Assembly (NCBI GenBank): GCA_905182995.1
Contig: CAJJDP010000076.1
Location: forward strand, 256,356 to 320,355
DNA: 64,000 nt
From: Paramecium octaurelia
Lineage: Eukaryota; Ciliophora; Oligohymenophorea; Peniculida; Parameciidae
Direction: 5' to 3'
Part shown: positions 1 through 11,811 of the stretch, piece by piece
Position numbering within the stretch: the first letter of the stretch is position 1
Layout of the letters: each line of letters begins with the position of its first letter
Notes under the pieces: model-generated
Told to the model about the DNA's origin: nothing
The model's input: the letters and a program-made list of their open reading frames with translations, nothing else
Database searches by the model: none
Program-made: the position numbers and the translations under genes

Positions 1-323
1 ATTACATCCAAAGCCCTAAAAAAAATGTCTTATAGGAATCTTAGGAAATTATGTTAAAATTACAAAAAAATGCAGCAGTTAGAAGAGTTAAAACTGAAGA
101 ATGCGATAGAGAAGATCATTTGCATTCCGTAAGAGGAACAGTTTAAAGATAAAATAAAAATTAAAAATTTGAAAACTAGAACCTCTTAGATTTGTTATTG
201 CTTTCTACAGTTGAATTAAAACATCACTTTGAATAGACTCGAACAGCCAGACAAATTATGCCAACAAAAGCTAGAGCACCTAGATTAAGCATCAGATAAT
301 TTCCAAAAGATTTCTTTTGTTGA
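1..323 (+). CDS. 3' end of an unidentified gene (partial)
   Basis: The window opens inside a coding region. Frame 1 with TAA/TAG read as Gln gives a hydrophilic Lys/Gln/Glu-rich stretch to about base 128. From about 180 the more protein-like reading is frame 3, with a basic tail containing TARQIMPTKARAPRLSIRQF and a TGA at 321-323. A 20-nt intron at 129-148 ending AAG would join the two frames; this is inferred. Frame 1 itself also stays open to a TGA at 631, so the exact end is uncertain. No family recognised. Confidence 0.4.
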
Positions 324-767
324 AATACTACTTATTTTTGATAACATTCGAATAAATTTTATTAAATCACATATTCTAAAGTCTTGGACAAAATCTGGTT
401 TAATTAAACAAAGAATAACTGATTTCCATTTAATATCCTTTAATGGAAATAGAATTTAATTCTCATAATGGATTTAAAATTGTTTTTACCTATTTTATAT
501 TTCAAAGAATCCTAAGTGTAGCTTCACATTAGTTTTAGTAGTATTTTATAGTTATTAAATTATGTACATACATGAAATCTTAAACTCAGAAATTTTTGGT
601 TATCAATAAAAATTCTATGTATATTTTTTATGACTTAATAGTTATATCACTTATCTTGCATTAAAAACAATTAGATATTAATATGATTTAAATGATGTCT
701 AAATATCATAATTGATCCTTAATTTAATAATTAATAAATCGATATATAAATTAGCAAATATAAAGGA
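324..767. other. intergenic, AT-rich
   Basis: About 440 bases between the tails of two converging genes. Very AT-rich, with long T and A runs. One frame stays open to 631 but its composition (Phe/Ile/Tyr/Leu-rich) does not look like protein. No RNA gene or repeat seen. Confidence 0.4.
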
Positions 768-2254
768 TCAAATATTTATAACGATTTTCTTTTTAGCTAA
801 TTCGGCTTTATACTTATCTGGGATGGCTTTTTCGTTAAGATCCTTGAGTTTAGTATCTTTAATGGTCTCTAAGAGTCTTTTTTCTTAATTCAATTTATCC
901 TTGATTTTCTTACCTTCTTCAAGTCTTTCATAATTTATGATAACATTACTTATCTCTTTCCTCTTGCTTCTTTCTCTCTTCATTCTAAATGATTTATTTT
1001 CTTAGCTCTTCAGCATGCTTTTTTCTTAATGCTTCTTTATCTTATAAGATTTTAATCTCATTTTCTCTTTCTTATTTTTATTTCTAAATAACCTTTTGGA
1101 ATTCATCTCTTTCTAATTTTGCCTATTCTCATAGTATTTATAATTTACTTATTCTTAATATCTCTCAAGCTTCTCCCTTTATTGTAATTTTCTGGCTTCC
1201 ATGACTTCATAATTCAATTTCATCTTTAACTCTTATTCTTTTCTTTCTTTCTCTCTTGCCTATCTTTCATTTTATTCCATAGCTCTTTTGGCTCTTAATA
1301 GGTCCAATTCAGCGGCTCTATCTTGAGCCTTCTCTTACATTTCTCTCAATCTCTGCACCTCTCTTTCCTTCTCTTCTTTAATTCTCTTTTGCTCTTCTAA
1401 GAACTCAGCTTCCTTTTAAGCCTTTTGTAAGTTGTATTATAATATTTTATCCTCTTCGTCCCTCTCTTCTTGTATTCTTTTTTCCTTAATCAAAATAGCC
1501 TTATGATTGGCCTCCAGAATTTCATCTTGAACCTTAGCTTGATGAGTCTTTCTAAGTTAGGCCTTGTGTGCTTCTTCCTATTATAATTGTTTAATTTATT
1601 TAAGCATAATCTGACCTTCTCTTTCTTGTTCTTCCTTTTCTTTCAATCTTATCAATTCTCTTTCTTTAATTTATTCAATGATGATTTCATGTCCATGTTT
1701 TAATTGTTGTTTTTACTTCTAATCCTTTTCTTCATGATATTTGATTGCTCTAAGTCTCTCTATTTCCATCATCAAGTCCTTGCGTTTTTCTTGCATTTTG
1801 TACTGATCATATAACTCTTTTTTTTCTTACAATTATTTATCTCTGATTGTAACGCATTTAGCATACATCACCATTTTATTCATCTCTTTGACATCATCAA
1901 TTTGTTCATTGATTATTTCCTATGCCTAATGACATAAATATATTATAAAACTCTTGATATCAAGGAATCCTTGGCAAATTTATCTTCCTGCTCTTGTTAA
2001 CTCAGTGGAATAGATTTCTTTTTCTCCTCTTCAATCTATAACATTCTCTGTTTTTTGGCTTAGGCAGCTGCCAACTATTACTCTTTCTATTCTTCCATCA
2101 ACTTTTTATGTTGCAATTACTCTTCTTTTGTTGTTATAACTGATAGATTCTATTTTCAATGTCTTTAAAATACCTTTATTCTCTTCAATTCTGACTCTGT
2201 CAACACTATCATGTCTGATTATGAAAGATCTCCTTTAAAATAACTTTTTGTCAT
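768..2254 (-). CDS. CFAP45: CFAP45-like ciliary coiled-coil protein
   Basis: Almost the whole protein is charged coiled coil (Glu/Lys/Arg/Gln). CFAP45 is a microtubule inner protein of axonemal doublets, so a role inside ciliary microtubules is inferred. Supporting motifs are an N-terminal VLTESELKRIK and a segment EINEQ-DDVKEMNKMV followed by YAKCVTIRDKQL, which resembles the CFAP45 'NAKCHAIRDAQI' signature. The start at 2254 gives MTKSYFKGDLSQ. Two introns are needed for one frame: 2150-2173 (24 nt) and 1926-1951 (26 nt), both GT...TAG on the minus strand. The TGA stop is the complement of 768-770. Another coiled-coil ciliary protein cannot be excluded without an alignment. Confidence 0.65.
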
Positions 2255-2387
2255 TTTCTATCTCTTGGATTGATTATTGGATGTACCTACACTCTGTTTT
2301 GTGGATAACTCAAAAATCTTAATACTGCATTACCATTTGAGGACTGTTATAAGAATTACACTAAAAAAAATAAAATTTAATATTTTA

Positions 2388-3416
2388 ATGGACAAGCAGA
2401 TTCGTTTAAATTAGGAACAGATCTTGCAATGTATTAGAAATCACAGAGATTTAAATGAGATCTTATCAAAATAAAAAGACCACAGTTCACAAGAATTATT
2501 TGATGAAATTGAGAAAGTTACCAACAACATGTCGAATGAAAGCAAAGAGAGCTAAGAAAGCAAGTCAAATAGTGATACCATTGATAGAGCTATTAAAATG
2601 TTCGCAGGTAAATTAAATAATTAAGTTTAATTCTCTAGAACCTAAAGTAATCCTCTATAAGAAAGAAAATAGTCTAGCATCTGATTAAATAATGGAATAG
2701 ATCTCCCAAGTCTTTAATAATAAATCTTTTGATTAGAAAGTGGGCTCTAATCTTTCCACTGAGATGTCCAATGAACCTTGCTTATAATTGGGCTCATCTC
2801 GCCAATCCTTGTTGACTAGTGGCTCAGAAACAGAAAGGAGAAAAAGAAAGACCATTTCGGAGGAAGAATCTCCTTATTTTGTTGTCAGACTCGAGGATGT
2901 CATTAATTATTCTGATGAAAGAACAACAATTATGATCAAGAACATACCAAACAAATACACAATTCAAATGTTGTAAGATTTGATTGACCTTAAACATCAT
3001 GATTTATACGATTTCTTGTATCTCCCCATTGATTTCAAGGTAATTACAACGAAAATACTAAATTTAGAATAAATGTAACATGGGTTATGCATTCATTAAT
3101 TTTATCCATCCACTTTACATTGTGTAATTTTATAAGGACTTTCATGATAATGGTTGGCCACACTTCAATAGTGAAAAAGTAAATTACTTTTCATTTATGT
3201 AGATATGCGAATTGAGGTATGCCAGAATCCAAGGTCGTCAAGCCTTATTATAACACTTTTAATTTTCAAGTGTGATGAATCAAAAAGTAAACCTATATCA
3301 AATTTCTTAGGATAAAAAATTAAAGCCAGTAATTGTACCATAAAGTGAATTATCCAGAATTCACTAATTGATTCAAGTAAATCACTCTGTTATTTTTTAA
3401 GCGACAAAAGTAATGA
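2388..3416 (+). CDS. Mei2-like RNA-binding protein (C-terminal RRM)
   Basis: The N-terminal half is a Ser/Glu/Gln-rich low-complexity region. The C-terminal half is a clear Mei2-type RRM: RTTIMIKNIPNKYT, then DFLYLPIDFKNKCNMGYAF, then INFIHPLYIVQFY, ending with ELRYARIQGRQALLQHF. Mei2 and Mei2-like proteins bind RNA and act in meiotic commitment in fission yeast and plants; the role here is inferred. Introns at 2608-2638, 3040-3067, 3179-3202 and 3287-3310 all end TAG and interrupt the conserved domain without breaking the match. The end is less sure: a fifth intron at 3377-3401 ending AAG gives a TGA at 3414-3416; without it the frame runs on into AT-rich sequence. Confidence 0.85.
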
Positions 3417-3597
3417 TATCATTTTTCACATTTTTTGGTGTTTTTATGCATATTAATTTAATATTATTACAAATAAATTTATTATTATCTCCTTCAATAA
3501 ATAATTTAAATCAAATTCTTATAGAAATTGTAATTCAATTGATTCAATTTTTAAAATCGAAAGTATATTACTTATGATCTTTTTATTGGTCATAATT

Positions 3598-4117
3598 TCA
3601 GACCTCCTTCAGTATTTATACTTATTTCAATTTCATTGGCAGAAAATCACCTATTTAATTGTAGATTTTTAAGAAATAACTAAGATCTAATAAATACCAT
3701 TGTAATATTTACTAGAGGGAAATCCTCAGGATATTCTAAATTTTGTATTCATACCATTCCTTCTTTTGTTTTAACTTTCAAAGGTTCTTTGTCTCCTACA
3801 ATGTGCAATTTACAGATAAATACTATAATCTGGTTCAGGTTATTTTTTGCATCCATCATTTAACAAGCTCTAGTGTTTATTTTCTTCTAATTGTTTCTAG
3901 GGTTCAATTTCTACTTTCAACCGTGCTGCTTCTTCTCTCCTCACAGCTAATTAATCTCTATAATCAATTATAATAAATAGAAATTCTATTATTATCTAAA
4001 TCCTCAGGTCTTTTATACTGAGTACTCTTAATTTATTATTTCTCTTAAAAATAATTATTTTTCCCAGATATGCCAATCCATTTATTCAGTGTTCTTTTTT
4101 TTCAATATAAAACTCAT
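3598..4117 (-). CDS. hypothetical small protein
   Basis: Three short introns (3996-4018, 3795-3822, 3736-3754; 23, 28 and 19 nt) give one continuous frame from ATG at 4117 (or the internal ATG at 4081) to the stop at 3598. The middle is charged (AVRREEAARLKVEIEPQKQL) and the tail hydrophobic/aromatic (LQQILQWYLLDLSYFLKIY). No family recognised. Upstream on the same strand (about 4120-4340) more protein-like but frame-broken sequence is visible, so the true 5' end may lie further left in the gene. Confidence rests only on the fit of introns to an open frame. Confidence 0.45.
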
Positions 4118-4350
4118 AATTCAAGTAAGATTGCTTTGATAAGGGATCATAAATCTAATTAAATGCAAATCAAAAAATATTTTTGATAGTCTACATTATA
4201 TAAGGTTTGCCTTTAATTTAAAAATTTTCCATTTAAGCAATAACATAATTCAAATTTTCAAGTGCTCTTAAATGTATTTTATAACTGATTGTTTTATTTC
4301 ATCCCTCAATTAGAAAGCATTGTCTTTCAATTTAATAATTTATTTAAAGT

Positions 4351-5777
4351 ATGAATAATTAAACAGATTAATTTACATCTACTAGGCTCTCATTTTGTTA
4401 ATAAACCCATCTGTCTGTAAACTCAGTTCTTGAACACTTACACAATTGTCCATTCCCTATAACAGAAGATGAAGCTCAATAATTCATCCAAAATTATAAG
4501 GTAGATTAGCTACACTATTCAGTCAGCCTCAAATTATTGAGAATTACGAGGAAATGATAGAAAATCCCAATTTCACAAGCATATTTGATAAGCAATAATT
4601 CTTTTTTGGGATTGTGCTCAATGGTTAGAAGAATGGGATAGGAATTCACTATAAATACCAGAAAAGCATCTTTGAAGGAGTTTTTACTGATAACTAAAAG
4701 AACGGAAGAGGCATAGAGTTGTTTTTTAATGGCTCCTTCTACATTGGGTAGTATCAGAATGGAAAACCTGAGGGAACTGGTAAATTTTAATGGCAAAATG
4801 ATGAAACCTATGAAGGGTAATGGTTGTAAGGAAAGAAACATGGTTCTGGAATTTGGAAGGGCTCTAAAGGAGACTCCTATATTGGAGAATGGAAATTAGG
4901 AATTCCAGATGGTTATGGTGTGCATTTATGGATTAATGGTGATCGTTACAAAGGAGAATTTAAAAATTGTTTAAAGGATGGTTAAGGAACTGAAAAATTT
5001 ACTAACGGTGATACTTACATAGGATAATATTAAAAAGGAAAGCCTAATGGAATTGGGGAGTACTTTTGGAACAATGGAGCAGTTTATAAGGGAGAATTTA
5101 AGGATGGAGTTAGACATGGAAAAGGAATTTGGAAAAGAGGCAATGGATTATCCGACTAATATAATGGAGAATATATCAATGATTAGAAATCAGGATAGGG
5201 CATTTACATATGGGCTGATGGGAACCGTTATGAGGGATCATTCTTAAATGATTTAAGAGATGGCCAAGGAACAATGTATTGGCATGATGGCTCATTTTAT
5301 AAGGGATAATGGAAGCAGGGGATTTAAGATGGATAAGGAATCTTATCTATCAATTAAGAGCTCATCAAAGGAATATTTTATGGAACTAAATTAATATAAA
5401 TGAATGAAAATTCTTAACTCAACAGTAACTAAACAAGAAATAAAGTTCATTCCGTTGAAACAAGATAAACATCATTTGGAACAGACGATAATCGTAAGAA
5501 TGGTAGTTTTTCATAAGCTTAATAAAGAAAAGATTCTGCTGAATATAGTACTAAAGTGAATTCATTCACTCAAACTTATAGAAATTCTAATTCAGTTGAT
5601 TAGAGGGTTATGAATATATCAGTTCCAAAGCGATTTGGAAGAATTACAAACTCAAAATTGTTAGAATAGTTTAATTAAGCAAGATTTCCTAAGGTGCAAC
5701 AATAGTAATCCACTAAATAACAATTATAGAAAAGACTATGGAAACCAACTGGGGTCCCATAAAATGTAAAATTTTGA
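4351..5777 (+). CDS. MORN-repeat protein
   Basis: Residues about 75-310 contain about ten MORN repeats of the form 'Y-x-G-x-W/F-x-x-G-x-x-x-G-x-G', for example GQYQNGKPEGTGKF, GEWKLGIPDGYGV, GEFKNCLKDGQGT and GEFKDGVRHGKGIW. MORN proteins tether membranes, cortex or ciliary structures, and are abundant in ciliates. The last third is Ser/Asn/Gln-rich without repeats. The start at 4351 gives MNNQTDQFTSTRLSF. An intron at 4501-4526 (26 nt, ending CAG) is needed to join the first exon to the repeat frame. The stop is TGA at 5775-5777. No catalytic domain is visible, so this is a structural or scaffold protein rather than a PIP kinase. Confidence 0.85.
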
Positions 5778-5879
5778 TTAGTTGAATAATCATTACTACT
5801 TTTAAAGTGGATTTTTCTTATCTTCCATTATTTTCTTTACAAATTATGGAATGCGTTATTGATTTGACTCCAAAGATCT

Positions 5880-6463
5880 TCATATAAAAGCATTTGATTT
5901 ACTTTCTGAATTCATAAATCATTTTCTAACCTTTCAACATTTCCTTTAATACGTCTGCTCGATGTTTGTATTCAATATTTCTTTCAAGATCTTTTGGCAA
6001 CTACTTTTCGAATGGGTTGTATTGTGCAGCTGCTATATGCATATTTTTGTAAAAGTGGTATGGATCTATGATATCATTCTAATTACCTTGATATGATTCT
6101 TGAGCTAAATTAACTTTTGGAATATATCTTTGATCATAAGGGATGTACCACTTATCATAATATAATTTATTATCAAGCTTGAGATAAGGCAAGGATGGTT
6201 ATTTAGTTCTAATAACCTTCTTCCTTGCTTGAATGTTCATTTTTTATTCTATGTTCTTAAATGTTCTTACTTGGAATCAATTTGTGATTTGCCTCAGTCA
6301 TTTAAACTTCGCTTTTCTGCACCCTTTTCTTAATGGAATTTTGAGCATTCAAATCTAATTCAGTTAAAAAATCTTGGCCTTCTGATTTTATTCGTTTTGT
6401 CATTAAGAGAGGAGGAGATATTTGATGAAAATGTGTTGAGAAACTGGACTTTTGAATTTACAT
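5880..6463 (-). CDS. hypothetical protein, possibly ciliary
   Basis: Starting at ATG 6463 (MQIQKSSFSTHFHQ) the frame is joined by one 22-nt intron into a region rich in Tyr/Pro/Asp, with LPYLKLDNKLYYDKWYIP and DQRYIPKVNLAQESY. The sequence then becomes helical and charged. The tail is uncertain: a 25-nt intron ending CAG would give a TGA complement at 5880, whereas the intron-free frame runs into the converging MORN gene. I recognise no family; short Tyr/Pro-rich proteins of this kind are common among ciliary microtubule-associated proteins, which is only a guess. Confidence 0.5.
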
Positions 6464-6659
6464 TTATTTCCAAATAAAATATAATAAAATACTATTTATC
6501 ATTATTTAATTTATTTTTCATAAAATACTGGAATAAGGATTTAGTCATTTTTTTTGGTTCTAACACGTTTACCATCTCAATCCACATTAATTCTAGAAGA
6601 CAGAAATAAAGTTTTCATGTTTTAGTATGAATAAATAATTAATTAACACTAATAAAATA

Positions 6660-8222
6660 TCATACACATTGAATCTAACTACTTTTCAATTGAACTTCAC
6701 AAATCTCTTCCAAAGTCTTTCCTTTTGTTTCAGGAATCAAAAAAGTAAATGCTAATCCAATTGCCATAAAAACTGCAAATACTAACATTATTGCTTAGAA
6801 ATTATCAGCTCCCAAACCCAGAAACCAAACTTAGGAAATTATCGCTCCTAATTTTCCTGAAGCTGCTGATATTCCATGACAAGTTGATCTATATCTGGTT
6901 GGAAAGACTTCTCCAGGAATAATGAATGTTGTAGCATTTGGACCAAAATTATTAAATAAATTGGCTAATGTATAAAGTGTTATGAATAAATAATGGCCTA
7001 ATATATCTTTGCATAACCCCATCACTGTGAATAAAATGGTGAGAGCAACAAACCCCATTATTTAAATCTTTTTTCTTCCCCATCTATCAACAAAAAGTAC
7101 AGTCAACCAATATCCTGGAACAGTTCCCAATGCTGAAGTGATGAGATTTCCATAAATGGCTTATTTAAGGATTTCATATTAACTGAGATCTGATCCACTT
7201 CCAAAACCCATTTACTTCAAAATAGTAGTTTAATTAAGGTTGATACCATAAAATCCAACATCTAAAGCAAACCAGGCCATGGCTGTTCCCAATAGAATCT
7301 TACCATTTCTCCACTTGGATAAATATCTCTTTAATTCATAAAATGATGGTTTCTGTATCTTCTAATTGGAATCATCTAAACTAGTCCCATCCTCTGAAAT
7401 ATCGTTACTGTTATTTTTCAAAACTTATTAAGCATTTTTTTTGGCCTTTCCAACATCTCCTTTTATATCCATTGTAAACCTTGGTGTTTCAGGTATTGTC
7501 ATTCTGAAGTATATTGCTACAAGTCCAGGGACTGCTCCGAAAGCAACTATGATTCTCCATACATGATCAATCTATAAATAATTGAGAGGATCAGAACTAT
7601 TCAAAGTATTACTAAAAGAGAACAGAACCAATAATGATACTAAACTTCCTGTAAGTATACCGAAACCTTGCATTGCAAATACAGCTGCTATCATAGCACC
7701 TCTGTTTTTTGTATTCGCAAATTCAGATGTTATTATTGCAGACAATGGATAATCTCCTCCTATTCCGACTCCTAAAAGAAATCTCCAAATTATTAGCATT
7801 CCCACTATTGTCAATCCGTTTGGAGCTGCAGTATTAGCTGCCAAAGCTGAAGTAACAGTTGTAAATACTATTATTAAGAGTTCAGTTCCATACATCTTCT
7901 TTCTACCCAATAAATCTGCCAAGTATCCAAATAGTAATTAACCAATCAAGGTACCAATTAAAGCTGATTGCTTAAGTAGTGTCTCAGATACAGGGTAGAG
8001 CTTATCTGCCTTCTTTATTACGGTATCACCATCACGAACTTCATCGTGGTAATAAACCATCCCAATCATTATAACTGCTAATTGAATTATGAACAAATCA
8101 TATGCATCTGTGAAAAATCCTATTCCAGAAACCAAACAGGCTTTTATGTGAAACCATCCAAATTTAGCATTATTCAATTATTATAAGGTTTCCTTTCTTT
8201 CCAATAGGGAGTCTCTTTGCAT
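6660..8222 (-). CDS. inorganic phosphate transporter, PHT1/Pho84-type (MFS)
   Basis: An intronless 520-residue frame with about 12 membrane segments. Family hallmarks are [20 protein letters not shown] near the N-terminus (the phosphate:H+ symporter signature), [11 protein letters not shown] in loop 2-3, [20 protein letters not shown] (very close to the PHT1 '[10 protein letters not shown]' motif), DRWGRKKIQ, and [20 protein letters not shown]. It should import phosphate with protons across the plasma membrane. The start at 8222 ([11 protein letters not shown]) is chosen because it precedes the conserved block by 30 residues, as in the family. The central loop of about 70 residues is hydrophilic. 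The stop is the complement of 6660-6662. Confidence 0.93.
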
Positions 8223-9072
8223 TTATTATAAAATGAATGAGATCATGTAAACTAATTTTTATTATAATTTCATAATATGTCATGTGACTTAATTTTATTA
8301 ATTAATATTTAAACTTATTTTAATTCCCTATGAAATACTAGTTATAGTATTCCTAACTAAATGTTTTCAGTGAGTTCTTCTTTTGCAATCATTTACCTAT
8401 AATGTCTAACTCATGATCACTCTTTTTGTCATAACTAAACTTGGATCATGAATAAATCTTCCAATCTTAATTTTTGATAATATAAATATTGGAATAAATA
8501 TTTACATCATTTGAGATTTTAATATCAAATTAGAATTATTATAATGTTGTGATATATCTAATATAAAAGCATTATGTTTATTGATTCAAAATAATGAAAT
8601 TTATTTATTCACATGTGGATTTATATGCCAATAAATGCAAATATCAATCCAAAATTTAAATAATTTAACAAGCCCTTTGAATTGATCAAAATTATCCCAA
8701 TATATTTATTTTAAATTATGAAAAATTAAACTAAATTAGTAAATCAATCTAATTAAAATTTATCCTATCAATTCATAGGTTTTTCTCTTTCTGATTATTA
8801 ATTTTTAAACTAAATTAATCAAATTGTATTTTCTAAACTAAGAGTGATATTTTATAAAAGAATATATATCATTAAGATGCAAAGTAAGGGATTCTTAATA
8901 ATAAAACTATATATAATTAAATTATTATGGATATATATACAAAAATATCGACATAATTATCGATTAATTAATTAAGCAAAATATTTAGTCAATCATCTCC
9001 TCTCATAGGTAAATAGTACTATAATATGATCTTATAAAATATATATTTTTCTTTATATTTGAAAATAATAAA
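8223..9072. other. intergenic, very AT-rich
   Basis: About 850 bases upstream of the phosphate transporter and downstream of NDUFS8. A/T runs dominate and no frame in the ciliate code looks like protein. It should contain the transporter promoter, but no motif stands out. It is long compared with most gaps in this window. Confidence 0.4.
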
Positions 9073-9913
9073 TCAATATTTTCTTGTGATTAAATATTCA
9101 ATATTTCTAGCAATTTGAGGTTCCCATTTATCACCATTTTCAAGAAGCTTAAACTTATCATAAAATAAGTCCTCATGTTGATAAGTTGTATATTCATAAT
9201 TAGGTCCCTAGGTATTTTATAATATATAATACCTCTACAATTGCATCGACAGGACAGGCTTCTTAACAAAATCCACAATAAATACATTTAGTCATATCAA
9301 TATCATAACGTACTGTACGTCTAAAATGATATTACAATAATAATATACCTGGAATTATCTGGTCTTGGTTCTGTTTCTATTGTAATTGCTCTAGCTGGAC
9401 AAGCACTTTAACACAATTTGCAAGCAATACATCTATTCAATTATTAAATTAATATACCTTTCTTCTCCTGTTGGATATCTTCTTAAAGCATGTTCTCCTC
9501 TAAAAAGAGGTGAGAGTGGTCCTTTCTCATAAGGATAATTAATTGTCCATTCAGGTTCAAAGCAATACAATACACCGCAAAACCAAAAGTGATATAAATA
9601 TTCTGGTTAAGTAAAATTCTAATATGCAGTTTCCCAAACATCGGTCCAATCCAGTTCATCAGGCATGAATTTGCCTAATTGTTAAAATAATAGTTTAATA
9701 CCTTAGTAATAATGCATTTACACATTATTCTCTTAATCCTTATCGAAATCAAGAATGCTTGAATTGAACTAAGGAGTCGCGAATTTGCTATTAGGATCTT
9801 AGCTATTGGCTACATGATAGTTGACGGAATTCTTGATGTAAACTATAGTTTCAGTTATTGATCATACCACAAAAGGAAGCTTGTCTTGCTTTTAAGAGCA
9901 ATTTAGTCAACAT
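9073..9913 (-). CDS. NDUFS8: NADH dehydrogenase (complex I) 23 kDa iron-sulfur subunit
   Basis: This ferredoxin-like subunit carries two 4Fe-4S clusters in the matrix arm of mitochondrial complex I. Both cysteine motifs are present: [17 protein letters not shown] and [18 protein letters not shown], followed by the conserved tail [18 protein letters not shown] and [15 protein letters not shown]. The N-terminus [14 protein letters not shown] is basic and hydrophobic, as expected for a mitochondrial presequence, so it is nuclear-encoded. Five introns of 25-28 nt (9843-9867, 9675-9701, 9433-9457, 9321-9348, 9208-9232), all ending TAG, restore one frame through both clusters. The stop is the complement of 9073-9075. 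Length and order match the family. Confidence 0.95.
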
Positions 9914-10469
9914 ATGTATTGTTAATATAATAATTAATATATAACATTAACTTGAATTATAACGAAATTCAAATACTTAAACTATTTAATCTACACTAAT
10001 GTTGCATGGATAAAGATTACCTTAATTTTGAGAGCAGTTAAAAATTTGAACACTCACTAAGATGAAATTTCCATTAAACTAGTTAAATATTAATATAAAA
10101 TGGCTTAAAGAAGGAGAGAACATAACAATTTCTCTAAAATAGATATCCATTTTGATTATTAGTTTGATAGTAAAAATTAATCTTCTCGTAAAATAATTAT
10201 GTTTGTCCCAATAATTTAATCATAAGTGACTCATATATTATAATTCTTTTTCATTTTAATTATTATGATATATTTTATATTCAGTATTCGAATCTGATTA
10301 TTTAACTTACTTTTTCAGCCTAGGAATTCAAAAACAGTTTAAATTAACAAATTTTATATATTTATAAGAATATTATATCTTTATTTAAGATATTAATTCA
10401 CAACATTAATCCACCCAGATAATTCATATAAATTCTAAAAAATTCTTAATAATTCAATAATTTACGAAA
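9914..10469. other. intergenic with a possible 65-codon ORF
   Basis: AT-rich sequence between divergent genes. A plus-strand ciliate-code ORF at 10100-10297 begins MAQRRREHNNFSKID and ends in a hydrophobic Ile/Phe stretch. It could be a small membrane protein but has no other support. Nothing else is seen. Confidence 0.3.
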
Positions 10470-11006
10470 ATGGGTTCTTCATTTAATTGCATATCTACTA
10501 GCCAAACTGACAGTCCTTAAGATGTAACACTCTCTTAACTCAAAAGTGACCATCACAAATATTCATAGCATAATTGTGATAATCGAGAATAAAACGTAGT
10601 TATGAATTATATACAGCCGATATTGAAAGATGAAGATGATTAGTGCTTTAATTAAATAATCAAAAATTATTATATTTTAGAGGCAGCTCAAATACATAAA
10701 AATCCTAATCGAAAGTTTTTTTTAGATTAATATACTAATACCAAAAAACATAATAAATAAAAGAAACATCAATGCAAAAATATTTATTAACATTGTTCAC
10801 AATTCAAATATACAAAAAGTACTTAATTTAAATCTAGCTCAACAAAAAGAAGATCTTTTTCTGAAGATAGTTATCCAAAATCGATTCTCTTAGAACATCA
10901 TCTAGAAAAAAGAGCATCCTTTACTCACTTTTGTAAATCAGTTCATTTTGAGGATGAAGGATATAACCCTACTTATTATATCAAATTCAATCAAATAATC
11001 ATATGA
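10470..11006 (+). CDS. hypothetical protein with putative N-myristoylation site
   Basis: An intronless ciliate-code frame of 178 residues, ATG at 10470 and TGA at 11004-11006, rich in Gln, Lys, His, Ser and Asn. The N-terminus MGSSFNC has Gly at position 2 and a nearby Cys, a pattern compatible with myristoylation plus palmitoylation, so membrane attachment is possible. The C-terminal part has SSSTKRRSFSEDSYPKS, a phosphorylation-like basic Ser-rich segment. No domain is recognised. The regular use of TAA/TAG as Gln through the frame supports it being a gene. Confidence 0.55.
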
Positions 11007-11811
11007 ACAAGAGAAACCTAAACTTTTGATGGATTTTCATTATATTGAATTTTATAACTATAATAATTATCCTATTAGAAATCAAATTTGATAATACAGG
11101 GCATCCATTATCTATTTTAGGATAAATCAATACATTAAATATTAATCTTCTCCTCTTAATTTTTATCACCTTATTCTTTATACAAAGTCCATAAGCTGAT
11201 CTGAAATAGCTCAAAATGATAAAAAAAAGTTTTGATTATTTTGACTACTCCCTTAAGTAGTTGACGTAGATTTAATAAATTAACAGATAATATTACCATT
11301 TAATATGATTAATAATGAATAAAATTAAGAATAACAAGAAAATATTGATATTATAACAACATGGAAATTCATATCACTACTTGATAAAAAATGGATAAAA
11401 TTGTTATAACTCTCTTGATTTAAATTGAGAGTAAAAGTTCATTTAATAACATTTTTAATATTTAAATAACGAAATTTCAAGATTAATATTGAAATTGTAA
11501 ATTGTAATACATTTGACCTAGTAAATATTTAATAATCTGGGAGATTAAAATTGTTCTCTAAGAGATGAACCATGCTTTGAAGTTGTAAAGTTAGCCAATG
11601 TGTGATATCTAAATAATTAGAGTTAAGCATATGATTAAAAAATATAAATAGAGAGTAAATATACGATTTAGTAGTAAATGTCAAAAGTAGAGAGCAAAAT
11701 CTACACCATCAAAGTCACTTAACTCAAGTAGAAATGATGCATGTAAAAATATTATAAATTGATTAAATTATATACTTATATATTTGAAGCTTAAAAACTA
11801 ATTAATTATAT
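11007..11811. other. intergenic; no gene supported
   Basis: About 800 bases of AT-rich sequence between two converging genes. The minus-strand ORF over 10999-11214 overlaps the previous gene antisense and ends in Ile/Phe-rich sequence, so I do not call it. The segment around 11530-11620 is less AT-rich (it contains GGGAGATTAAAATTG and AGAGATGAACCATGC) and might hold a small RNA, but I could not match it to a class. Confidence 0.3.

Noticed and set aside
3743-3973. Plus-strand standard-code ORF (Phe/Leu/Ser-rich, 76 codons)
   Set aside because: Antisense to a minus-strand gene with three well-placed introns; its composition is that of a reverse-strand shadow.
4515-4841. Minus-strand 108-codon ORF
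   Set aside because: Antisense shadow of the MORN gene.
10999-11214. Minus-strand 71-codon ORF with possible internal intron
   Set aside because: Its end overlaps a better plus-strand gene antisense and its C-terminal half is Ile-rich AT sequence.
11530-11620. Possible C/D snoRNA or snRNA
   Set aside because: A weak C-box-like AGATGAA is present, but there is no D box in a fitting place and no match to the U-RNA signatures I know.
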